The notes below the pieces were generated by a model. It was not told the origin of the DNA and made no database searches. It saw only the letters and a list, made by a program, of their open reading frames with translations. Shown piece by piece: positions 57,211 to 64,000 of a stretch of 64,000 nt of DNA. The position numbers were made by a program, and so were the translations under genes. The DNA is from CAZNPA01 sp964575095 (GTDB lineage: Bacteria; Pseudomonadota; Alphaproteobacteria; Rickettsiales; SXRF01), in contig CAZNPA010000001.1 in assembly GCA_964575095.1 (NCBI GenBank), positions 248,001 through 312,000 of the forward strand, read 5' to 3'. Numbering within the stretch: the stretch's first letter is position 1; every line of letters begins with the position of its first letter.

Positions 57211-58539
57211 ATGCTGGTGTATTTCCATATCGATGAGCTGGCGCGCGATGCCATTGTCGCGTCGGCACTCAAGAAAGAATCGGAAGCGCGCGGAATACGC
57301 CTGATGTACGGCAACCGCCTGGCTACCGATTACCTCCTGCGCCACTGGAATATTTTTGACGCCATCATATTGCCATCGCTACTGCACTTTTTTTATGCCT
57401 TCCCGGATGCGAAAAATCTGCCGCGCAATGTGTTCATCCTTCAAACGGAAGCGATCGGACAATCCACCAAGACATTGAAACGCCTCAACGGAAAATATTT
57501 CGGCGACGAGCCGGTCAAATATGATCCATGGCACCAAGCGGTGTGCGGTTACCTGCTCTGGGGACCGGCGCATCTCAACCCATTTCATGAGCATCATCCG
57601 GAGTATCTTTCCAAATGCAAGGTGGTCGGCCATCCGCGGCTATCCAGGCTTTGCACGCCACATAAGATTACCAGAACCGATCCGAGACCAGTGATCGGGT
57701 TCGTTTCACGCTTCAACCTGCTCAGCCCGTTCGATAACACGCGGACACCGTTTGAAACCGTCGTCAACTCGATGCGCTTTGGCAACAAGGTGATGACAGT
57801 GTATGAAGGATCGGCGGACAAGGATGTCGAAGATATGTTCTTTACCGAGGTCATCGATTTTCGTGTGATGCTGCAGATCATGCGAGTGCTGGATCCAAAG
57901 GAATATCGCCTTGTCGTGCGGCCGCATCCGCGCGAGAATCGCGGCGGCTGGCAGCGGTTGGCAAAAAAACTCGGGCTTAACATCACGGTTTCCGATTGGG
58001 ATGTACCTTTTGCGTATTGGCTGGCTGGGATCGACTACATCATCACGCCACCTTCGACCGGGCTTTACGATATGTTTTTCCATGGGCGCCGGCCGATTGT
58101 CATCGATAAAGTAGTGCCACGCCGTGCCGACCACACTCTGGCGCAAAGCGACGACAATAACCAGATATTGGAAGGTGTCTGCCGCCCAGCTTCGATCGAG
58201 GAAATCATCCAGCGCTTAAAAAGCGGCGACATTCCGCACGATGAAACGTTGGTGCGAAGCTGTCTGGATGAGCAAGTGGGGGCCGCCATCGCCGCCGATT
58301 CCATTACAAATATCTTAGACGCCGTAAAAACGCTTACGCAAAACCTCCCGCGCCGCACATGGCCGCAGGGAGCGGTGACGGCCTGGGAAATGCTGGTGAC
58401 GATCCTTTCTCAACTGAAAGAATGGAAATGGAAAATCCAGCGACGCATGGAGCAAGGCTCCAGCTTCAACCTGACGCTGAAACGCAGGCGGTGGATTAAT
58501 AATCTGGTCATGGGGAATTATGAAGAGACTGATCAATAG
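57211..58539 (+). CDS. Surface carbohydrate biosynthesis protein (glycosyltransferase-like)
   Basis: 442 aa, of the surface-carbohydrate biosynthesis protein type: MLVYFHIDELARDAIVASALKK, LRHWNIFDAIILPSLLHFFYAFP, LQTEAIGQS, GYLLWGPAHLNPF and VVRPHPRENRGGW followed by YIITPPSTGLYDMFFHGRRPIVID. The second half resembles the nucleotide-sugar-binding domain of GT-B or CDP-glycerol-type transferases. The reaction is unknown. It overlaps the next gene by 20 bases. Confidence 0.73.
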   Translation: MLVYFHIDELARDAIVASALKKESEARGIRLMYGNRLATDYLLRHWNIFDAIILPSLLHFFYAFPDAKNLPRNVFILQTEAIGQSTKTLKRLNGKYFGDEPVKYDPWHQAVCGYLLWGPAHLNPFHEHHPEYLSKCKVVGHPRLSRLCTPHKITRTDPRPVIGFVSRFNLLSPFDNTRTPFETVVNSMRFGNKVMTVYEGSADKDVEDMFFTEVIDFRVMLQIMRVLDPKEYRLVVRPHPRENRGGWQRLAKKLGLNITVSDWDVPFAYWLAGIDYIITPPSTGLYDMFFHGRRPIVIDKVVPRRADHTLAQSDDNNQILEGVCRPASIEEIIQRLKSGDIPHDETLVRSCLDEQVGAAIAADSITNILDAVKTLTQNLPRRTWPQGAVTAWEMLVTILSQLKEWKWKIQRRMEQGSSFNLTLKRRRWINNLVMGNYEETDQ

Positions 58540-59194
58540 ACTACTCAGAATTGCCGGGTTGCAGCTGACGAAATCCAACGGCATCCCCGCCTCGTATAAT
58601 TTACTGCTGGGCCAACGCTATTTTTCCAGCAAATTCGACCTGATCGCGAATGTCGAAGGCGACATCGTCGAGTGCGGCGTCGGATTCGGGCACACGTTAC
58701 TGCTGTTATGTTTCCTGAATTATATCGAGGGGAAAAACCGCCATGTCCGGGCGTTCGATTCGTTCGAAGGATTCCCTGAACCGTCGCCGGAAGACGCCAG
58801 CCATCGCAATCCCAAAAAAGGCGAGTGGAAGGTCATCACCACGGCTGACCTTGACGACATTCTTTTCCGCCGCTGCCGGCTTCCGGTAAAGGCGAAAGAA
58901 CTTCTGCATGTTACCAAAGGTTATTTCGAAAATACGCTGCCCCAGAGTAAGATAGGGAAAATCGCGTTGCTGCATCTGGATGTGGATCTCTATGGCTCCT
59001 ACAAAACCTGCCTGCATGCGCTATACGATAAGGTCGTCCCCGGCGGCGTGATTTTATTCGACGAATATAAACAAAAAGACACTCAGAAAGTGTTTCCCGG
59101 CGCGGCAAAGGCCATTGATGAATTTTTCTCTGACAAGCCGGAAACCATCGAATATGATGGCTGCCACGATAAATATTTCACGATTAAGAAATGA
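58520..59194 (+). CDS. TylF/MycF-family O-methyltransferase
   Basis: SAM-dependent macrocin-type O-methyltransferase, 224 aa. It shows VEGDIVECGVGFGHTLLLLC (SAM motif), RHVRAFDSFEGFPEPSPED, GKIALLHLDVDLYGSYKTCLHALYDKVVPGGVILFDEYKQKD, and YDGCHDKYFTIKK. The family methylates sugars in antibiotics and surface glycans, so methylation of the operon's glycan is likely. ATG 58520 is the best-placed start after the previous gene. Confidence 0.86.
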   Translation: MKRLINRLLRIAGLQLTKSNGIPASYNLLLGQRYFSSKFDLIANVEGDIVECGVGFGHTLLLLCFLNYIEGKNRHVRAFDSFEGFPEPSPEDASHRNPKKGEWKVITTADLDDILFRRCRLPVKAKELLHVTKGYFENTLPQSKIGKIALLHLDVDLYGSYKTCLHALYDKVVPGGVILFDEYKQKDTQKVFPGAAKAIDEFFSDKPETIEYDGCHDKYFTIKK

Positions 59195-60183
59195 AGAATT
59201 TCTCACAGAAAATCCTGGTCACCGGCGCCGATGGGTTCATCGGTTCGCATCTGGCCGAGCTGCTGGTACGCGAGGGATATCAGGTGCGGGCGCTCGTACA
59301 GTATAATTCGTTCAACCGCTGGGGATGGCTGGAAGACGTGGATTGCCGCGATCAGATGGAGATCGTGAGCGGCGACGTGCGCGACCCGCATTACTGCAAG
59401 CGCATCACCAAAGACGTTAATACCGTGTTCCACCTCGCAGCGCTGATCACCATCCCCTATTCCTACGTCGCGCCCGACAGCTACGTCGACACCAACATCA
59501 AAGGCACGCTGAATATGTGTCAGGCGGCGCTGGAAAACGGCGTGAAGCGCTTCGTCCACACCTCGACCAGCGAGGTATACGGCACGGCACAATACGTGCC
59601 CATCGACGAGAAACACCCGCTGCAGCCACAATCGCCGTACAGCGCCTCCAAGATCGGCGCCGACGCCATGGCGATGAGTTTTTACCATGCCTTCGCGCTG
59701 CCGGTCACCATTGCCCGCCCGTTCAATACCTACGGCCCGAGGCAGTCGGCGCGGGCGGTGATTCCCACCATCATCATCCAGATCGCCGGCGGCCAGGAAA
59801 AAATCAAGCTCGGCGACGTCAAGCCCACCCGCGATTTCAATTATGTCGCCGACACCTGCCGCGGCCTGCTGGAGCTGGCGCGCTGCGACGCAGCCATCGG
59901 CCAGACGGTGAATATCGGATCCGGCAGCGAAATCTCGATCGGCGATACACTATCAATGATCCGCGAATTGATGAAAAGCAACGTCGAGTTCATCACCGAC
60001 GATGAACGGCTGCGCCCGGCAAAATCGGAAGTGTTCCGCCTCTGCTCCGACAATGCCCGCATCCGCGCGCTGACCGGCTATGCCCCGCAAACACCGCTCC
60101 GCGAAGGGCTCAAGGCCACCATCGACTGGTTTGCCGATCCGGCGAACCTCGCCAGATATAAGGCGGAACTCTACAATATATGA
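59191..60183 (+). CDS. legB: NDP-N-acetylglucosamine 4,6-dehydratase, LegB type
   Basis: Extended SDR that makes the 4-keto-6-deoxy intermediate of legionaminic acid. The 330-aa protein has ILVTGADGFIGSHLAELL, DVRDPHYCKRI, VFHLAALITIPYSYVAPDSYVDTNIKGTLNM, the catalytic TSTSEVYGTAQYVPIDE, Tyr150 and Lys154 in SPYSASKIGADAMAMSFY, and ARPFNTYGPRQSARAVIPTII. LegB-type features (YVPIDE, GPRQSARAVIP) separate it from PseB. It is coupled to legC by a four-base overlap. Confidence 0.92.
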   Translation: MKNFSQKILVTGADGFIGSHLAELLVREGYQVRALVQYNSFNRWGWLEDVDCRDQMEIVSGDVRDPHYCKRITKDVNTVFHLAALITIPYSYVAPDSYVDTNIKGTLNMCQAALENGVKRFVHTSTSEVYGTAQYVPIDEKHPLQPQSPYSASKIGADAMAMSFYHAFALPVTIARPFNTYGPRQSARAVIPTIIIQIAGGQEKIKLGDVKPTRDFNYVADTCRGLLELARCDAAIGQTVNIGSGSEISIGDTLSMIRELMKSNVEFITDDERLRPAKSEVFRLCSDNARIRALTGYAPQTPLREGLKATIDWFADPANLARYKAELYNI

Positions 60184-61331
60184 TCGATTCGCTGATCCGT
60201 TTCATCCGCGATCAATACCAGAGCAAGGGACCCATTCCGCTGCATGCGCCGCTATTCGGCGGGAACGAAAAAAAATACGTCGCCGATGCCATCGACAGCA
60301 CGTTTGTTTCCAGCATCGGTGAATATGTAAACCGTTTCGAGCGCGACATCGCCGCCTATACCAAAAGCCCGCGCGCCGTCGCCACCGTCAACGGCACGGC
60401 GGCGCTGCACATCGCGCTTAAATTGGCAGGGGTGCAGGCGGGAGAGCTGGTCATCACCCAGCCGCTGACCTTCGTCGCCACCTGCAACGCCATTACCTAT
60501 ACCGGCGCAAAGCCGGTATTCGTGGATGTCGACCGCCACACGCTCGGCCTCTCGCCTGCTGCCGTGGCAGCATGGCTCAATGAATATGCCAAGCTGGACG
60601 CCGACAACGTATGCCGCACGAAAGCAGAAGGTGCGATCATCCGCGCCTGCCTGCCGATGCATACGTTCGGCCATCCGGCGGATATCAGCGGTTTACTCGA
60701 TATTTGCCGTGCCTGGAATTTACATCTGATAGAAGACGCCGCGGAATCCCTGGGCAGCCTTTACCATGGCCGCCATACCGGCACGTTCGGCCTCGTTGGA
60801 GCGCTCAGCTTCAACGGCAATAAAATCATCACCACCGGCGGCGGCGGGATGATCCTTGCCGATGCGAAGATCTCTGACCGCGCCAAACATTTAACGACAA
60901 CGGCCAAGCAACCGCATCCCTATGAATATGTACACGACGACATCGGCTATAATTACCGCCTGCCCAACCTCAACGCCGCGCTCGGCTGCGCGCAGTTGGA
61001 GCAGATCGAAACGTTCATCGCCGCCAAGCGCGCATTGGCCGGCCGCTATGAAGCGCAATTAAAAAACAACAACCTTCAATTCATCCGTGAGCCTGCTGAC
61101 TGCCGCTCGAATTACTGGCTCAATGCCGTCCTCTGCGCCAATCAAGCGGAGCGCGACGCACTGCTCAAAGCCACCAATGACCAGGGGATCATGACCCGCC
61201 CGATCTGGGCGCTGATGAATCGCCTGCCGATGTATGCCGACTGCCGAAAAGGCGATCTCAAGAATGCAGAGTGGCTGGAAGCGCGCGTGGTAAGCCTGCC
61301 AAGCAGCGTGCCGGCGGAGGCGCGTTCATGA
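60180..61331 (+). CDS. legC: Aminotransferase, LegC type
   Basis: PLP-dependent aminotransferase that converts the 4-keto sugar to the 4-amino sugar. The 383-aa protein starts IRFIRDQYQSKGPIPLHAPLF, has TVNGTAALHIALKLAGV, EDAAESLGSLYHG and Lys215 in SFNGNKIITTGGGGM, the Schiff-base lysine of DegT/DnrJ/EryC1 enzymes. The legB-legC order is that of legionaminic-acid loci. Its stop overlaps legG. Confidence 0.92.
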   Translation: MIDSLIRFIRDQYQSKGPIPLHAPLFGGNEKKYVADAIDSTFVSSIGEYVNRFERDIAAYTKSPRAVATVNGTAALHIALKLAGVQAGELVITQPLTFVATCNAITYTGAKPVFVDVDRHTLGLSPAAVAAWLNEYAKLDADNVCRTKAEGAIIRACLPMHTFGHPADISGLLDICRAWNLHLIEDAAESLGSLYHGRHTGTFGLVGALSFNGNKIITTGGGGMILADAKISDRAKHLTTTAKQPHPYEYVHDDIGYNYRLPNLNAALGCAQLEQIETFIAAKRALAGRYEAQLKNNNLQFIREPADCRSNYWLNAVLCANQAERDALLKATNDQGIMTRPIWALMNRLPMYADCRKGDLKNAEWLEARVVSLPSSVPAEARS

Positions 61332-62482
61332 AAAGGAAAATCGCGGTTTTTACCGGCACGCGTGCCGAATACGGCTTGCTCTATTGGCTGATGAAAGCCA
61401 TCCAGACCAATAAAAACCTGGAACTGCAAGTCATCGTCAGCGGTGCGCATCTTTCGCCCACATTCGGAGAAACCTGGAAAGAGATCGAACGGGATGGGTT
61501 TGCCATCGATGCTAAAGTCAACATGCAGCTTTCTTCGGATACGCCGCTTGCGATAACGAAATCCATGAGTCTTGGCCTCGCAGGATGCGGCAAAGCGCTT
61601 GAAAAACTGCGGCCGGATATCCTGGTGGTGCTGGGAGACCGCTACGAAGCCTTTGCCGCCGCGCAGGCGGCAATGATCGCACGTGTGCCGATTGCGCACA
61701 TCCACGGCGGCGAATCGACGGAAGGCCTGATAGACGAAGCCATACGCCACTCGATGAGCAAAATGTCGCATCTGCATTTCGTCGCGACGGAACCGTATCG
61801 CAAACGCGTGATCCAACTGGGCGAGAACCCGGATCGCGTGTGGGTCGTCGGCGCGCCCGGGCTCGATAATATCGCTAAACTTTTGCTGTTATCGAAACAG
61901 GAAATGGAGGCCGTTCTGGGTTTGGAATTAAAACCGCCGGTGTTCCTGGTGACTTATCACCCAGTCACGCTTCAGAGCAGCGATGCGGCCATCACCATGC
62001 GCGCCTTGCTGGGCACGATCGACGAGAAAAAAGGCACGATCGTCATCACCGGCGTCAACGCCGATACCGGCAATCACTCGCTGCGCAAGGCGGCAACTGA
62101 ATTCGCAGAGACGCACGCAAACGTTACGCTGGTAGAAAATCTGGGCACGTTACGTTACTTAAGCCTGATGCGCTGCACCGATGCGGTCGTGGGGAATTCG
62201 TCGAGCGGCCTGATCGAAGCGCCGGCGATGGGGATTCCGTCCATCAATATCGGTGACCGCCAACGCGGCCGCCTCAGCGCGCCGTCGGTTATCCATTGCG
62301 CGGAAAATGCGCAGGATATAAACCGTGCCGTTGCGCTTGCCTTGTCGGAGGCGCACAAGAAGATCGCCGCCGCCCGCCAAACACCCTACGGCACTCCAGG
62401 ATCCGCGGAGCGCATCGAAAAAATACTGGCTTCCTTCCCACTGGAAGGTATTTTGACGAAACGGTTCTATGATCTCCCATGA
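61328..62482 (+). CDS. legG: UDP/GDP-N-acetylhexosamine 2-epimerase (hydrolysing), LegG type
   Basis: GT-B-fold epimerase that releases the free hexose for the synthase. The 384-aa protein has KIAVFTGTRAEYGLLYWLMKAI, VVLGDRYEAFAAAQAAMIARVPIAHIHGGE, DEAIRHSMSKMSHLHF, LVTYHPVTLQ and VGNSSSGLIEAPAMGIPSINIGDRQRGR. These match NeuC/LegG. With legB and legC just upstream, LegG is preferred to NeuC. Start 61328 gives an ATGA junction. Confidence 0.92.
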   Translation: MKRKIAVFTGTRAEYGLLYWLMKAIQTNKNLELQVIVSGAHLSPTFGETWKEIERDGFAIDAKVNMQLSSDTPLAITKSMSLGLAGCGKALEKLRPDILVVLGDRYEAFAAAQAAMIARVPIAHIHGGESTEGLIDEAIRHSMSKMSHLHFVATEPYRKRVIQLGENPDRVWVVGAPGLDNIAKLLLLSKQEMEAVLGLELKPPVFLVTYHPVTLQSSDAAITMRALLGTIDEKKGTIVITGVNADTGNHSLRKAATEFAETHANVTLVENLGTLRYLSLMRCTDAVVGNSSSGLIEAPAMGIPSINIGDRQRGRLSAPSVIHCAENAQDINRAVALALSEAHKKIAAARQTPYGTPGSAERIEKILASFPLEGILTKRFYDLP

Positions 62483-63384
62483 ATAGAAACGCGCCGCTTA
62501 GGATTGTTTTAATCGGATGCGTCGTTTCGAGCGAAATCGCTTTGCGCACATTGCTTTCTCTGAAAACGGTATGCGTGGTTGGATTAGTCACCCGGCGCGG
62601 CTCATCGTTCAATTCCGATTTTGTCGATCTTGCGCCGTTGGCCAAAGAGCGTAATATTCCGATTCTCTTTGCTGAAGACGCCGCTAACGATTCCGAACAG
62701 GTCAACTGGCTGAGAAAATGCAAACCGGACGTAATTTTTACGATAGGTTGGTCTCGCCTGCTGCCCAGAGAAATACTGGACATTCCGCAACAAGGAGCGA
62801 TTGGCTTTCATCCCGCCGCTTTACCAGCGAACCGTGGCCGTCATCCCATAATCTGGGCGCTAGCGCTTGGCCTCTCGGAAACCGCGTCCAGTTTTTTTCT
62901 TATGGGCGCCGGCGCCGACGACGGGCCGATTGTCAGCCAATCCCCTGTTTCGATATCAGCCACCGATACGGCACAGACGTTATACGATAAAATTCTGGCC
63001 CTGATCCCGCAGCAAATTGAAAAAATTGTTACTGGCTTAATCGACGGAAAACTCATAGCCCTGCCGCAAGAGGATCGCTTGACAAACTACTGGCGAAAGC
63101 GCGGCGAGGACGACGGGCGTATAGATTGGCGGATGAGCGCCCGCAGCATCTATAATCTGGTGCGCGCGCTCTCAAAGCCTTACCCCGGCGCACACTTTAC
63201 TCATGACGGCCGGTCGGTTAAAGTCTGGTGCTGTATCGTTGAGCCAAATGCTCCGCTTAACATTGAGCCGGGAAAAGTGTTATCAGTGGAAGGATCGGAT
63301 ATCATCATAAAAACCGGGGAGCAGGCGGTTCGGCTTCTGGATCATGAAATGGCCGTTATGCCTTCCAAAGGGGATTATTTGTGA
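62479..63384 (+). CDS. Formyltransferase-family protein
   Basis: 301-aa protein with the formyltransferase fold: a Rossmann-like start RIVLIGCVVSSEIALRTLLSL, PDVIFTIGWSRLLPREILDIPQQGAIGFHPAALPANRGRHPI, ADDGPIVSQSPVSI and a C-terminal Fmt-C-like domain (LSKPYPGAHFTHDGRSVKVW). In Fmt and known sugar N-formyltransferases the catalytic site is N-x-H with a later Asp. Here the Asn position is Gly (GFH) while His and Asp are kept, so chemistry may differ. The locus suggests a sugar-amine acceptor and a folate formyl donor, by inference. Confidence 0.82.
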   Translation: MNRNAPLRIVLIGCVVSSEIALRTLLSLKTVCVVGLVTRRGSSFNSDFVDLAPLAKERNIPILFAEDAANDSEQVNWLRKCKPDVIFTIGWSRLLPREILDIPQQGAIGFHPAALPANRGRHPIIWALALGLSETASSFFLMGAGADDGPIVSQSPVSISATDTAQTLYDKILALIPQQIEKIVTGLIDGKLIALPQEDRLTNYWRKRGEDDGRIDWRMSARSIYNLVRALSKPYPGAHFTHDGRSVKVWCCIVEPNAPLNIEPGKVLSVEGSDIIIKTGEQAVRLLDHEMAVMPSKGDYL

Positions 63385-64000
63385 AAAAGATACTGGCTAT
63401 CGCACCGCATCCCGATGACGAAACTCTTGGCTGCGGCGCCACACTGTTGCGCCATATCGCCAATGGCGATGAAGTTCATTGGCTGATCGCCACTGAAATC
63501 ACTAAAGACATTGGGTTCTCCGCCGAACAGGTAGCCAAGCGAAATTCCGAAATTGAAAAGGTAGGCAAGGCTTACGGCTTCCATGATGTTCATCGTGCCG
63601 GTTTTCCGACCATGCGCCTTGATAACGTAGGAAAACTACCACTGATAGAAGCTATCAGCTCGGTAGTGCGTGAAATAAAGCCCGATACGCTCTATATCCC
63701 CTACCGGAACGATGCGCATAGCGACCATGCCGCCGTATTTGATGCTTCCGTCGCCTGCAGCAAATCATTCAGATACCCTACCATTCGTAGTATCTGCGTC
63801 TACGAAACATTATCAGAAACGGAGTTTGGACTCCGGACCGACGATACCGGCTTTCGCCCCAACCTGTTCATAGACATCACCGACTGGCTCGACCGAAAAA
63901 TTGCCATCATGCAGCTATTCGAGGGCGAAATGGCGCCGTTCCCTTTCCCGCGCAGCGAAACCTGCATCCGCGCCCAAGCCACATTGCGTGGAAGTCAGGC
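63381..64000 (+). CDS. PIG-L/LmbE-family deacetylase (3' end outside window)
   Basis: Zn-dependent N-deacetylase, the first 206 codons visible. The diagnostic APHPDDETLGCGATLLRH is at about residues 7-24, the distal zinc ligand is in PYRNDAHSDHAAVFDA, and RPNLFIDITDWLDRKIAIM follows. The start is a GTG at 63381, overlapping the previous stop as GTGA; the next in-frame ATG is 39 codons in from the family N-terminus or later, so GTG is firm. The family removes acetyl from N-acetylhexosamine groups. Next to a formyltransferase, this suggests an acyl-swap on an amino sugar. Confidence 0.85.
   Translation, partial: MKKILAIAPHPDDETLGCGATLLRHIANGDEVHWLIATEITKDIGFSAEQVAKRNSEIEKVGKAYGFHDVHRAGFPTMRLDNVGKLPLIEAISSVVREIKPDTLYIPYRNDAHSDHAAVFDASVACSKSFRYPTIRSICVYETLSETEFGLRTDDTGFRPNLFIDITDWLDRKIAIMQLFEGEMAPFPFPRSETCIRAQATLRGSQ

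Overview
The window is 64 kb of compactly coded, fairly G+C-rich DNA from an alphaproteobacterium. Support for this comes from several places: an RcdA-type (DUF1465) regulator of CtrA turnover, the addB/addA/trxA block, the syntenies aroA-cmk-rpsA-sppA-ihfB-lapA-trpFBA and yajC-secD-Mth938-(phytoene-synthase-like), and a type IV secretion island ordered virB3-virB4-virB6-virB6-virB6, the order typical of the Rickettsiales rvh system. The base composition is far from that of the AT-rich obligate intracellular Rickettsiales. A Rickettsiales-related or Micavibrionales-like lineage is therefore an inference, not a demonstration. No rRNA, tRNA or CRISPR array was recognised.

Layout. 1-3000: end of holB, then metG and tatD, each overlapping the next. 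3172-12531: an unknown membrane-anchored protein, a fused aroA-cmk, rpsA, an inserted S23/four-helix-bundle element, sppA, ihfB, lapA and trpFBA. 12500-20370 (minus strand): a short glutamine synthetase, trxA, addA and addB, with rcdA inserted on the plus strand between addA and addB. 20443-29509: a RepA-like AAA ATPase, converging on a T4SS operon (virB3, virB4, three virB6, a small lipoprotein). 29683-38335: a 271-bp inverted-repeat element, dadA, a PAP2 phosphatase, a hydrolase, rpsU, a YyaL-type protein, a NUDIX protein, hisN, a CCA-adding-type enzyme and a short phytoene-synthase-like protein. 38389-41654: a Tat-exported superoxide dismutase, a Mth938-domain protein, secD, yajC and rpmG. 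41798-45134: galU, ugd, queF and a MauE/DoxX-like membrane protein.

45146-64000 (continuing past the edge) is a surface-glycan locus. It opens with an RfaH-type antiterminator gene, followed 141 bp later by an exact match to the ops element (GGCGGTAGCCTG) inside a hairpin. Then come 18 tightly packed co-directional genes. They encode a complete GDP-D-glycero-alpha-D-manno-heptose route (gmhA, hddA, gmhB, hddC) and most of a CMP-legionaminic-acid-type route (legB, legC, legG, legI/neuB, legF/neuA). Tailoring enzymes include a pyruvyltransferase-family protein, a TylF-type methyltransferase, a PhyH dioxygenase, an SDR, a Gfo/Idh oxidoreductase, a formyltransferase and a PIG-L deacetylase. An ABC exporter leads the operon. 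RfaH acting at ops would let RNA polymerase read through this very long operon.

A second theme is a population of palindromic elements, many with arms built from short tandem units. One carries an S23-family gene between rpsA and sppA. One sits in frame in the aroA-cmk linker. Two more are in frame inside addA and the YyaL-type gene. One supplies the stop codons of two converging genes. Others sit in intergenic gaps. Together with the 271-bp double-hairpin element before dadA, these are the least explained structures in the window.
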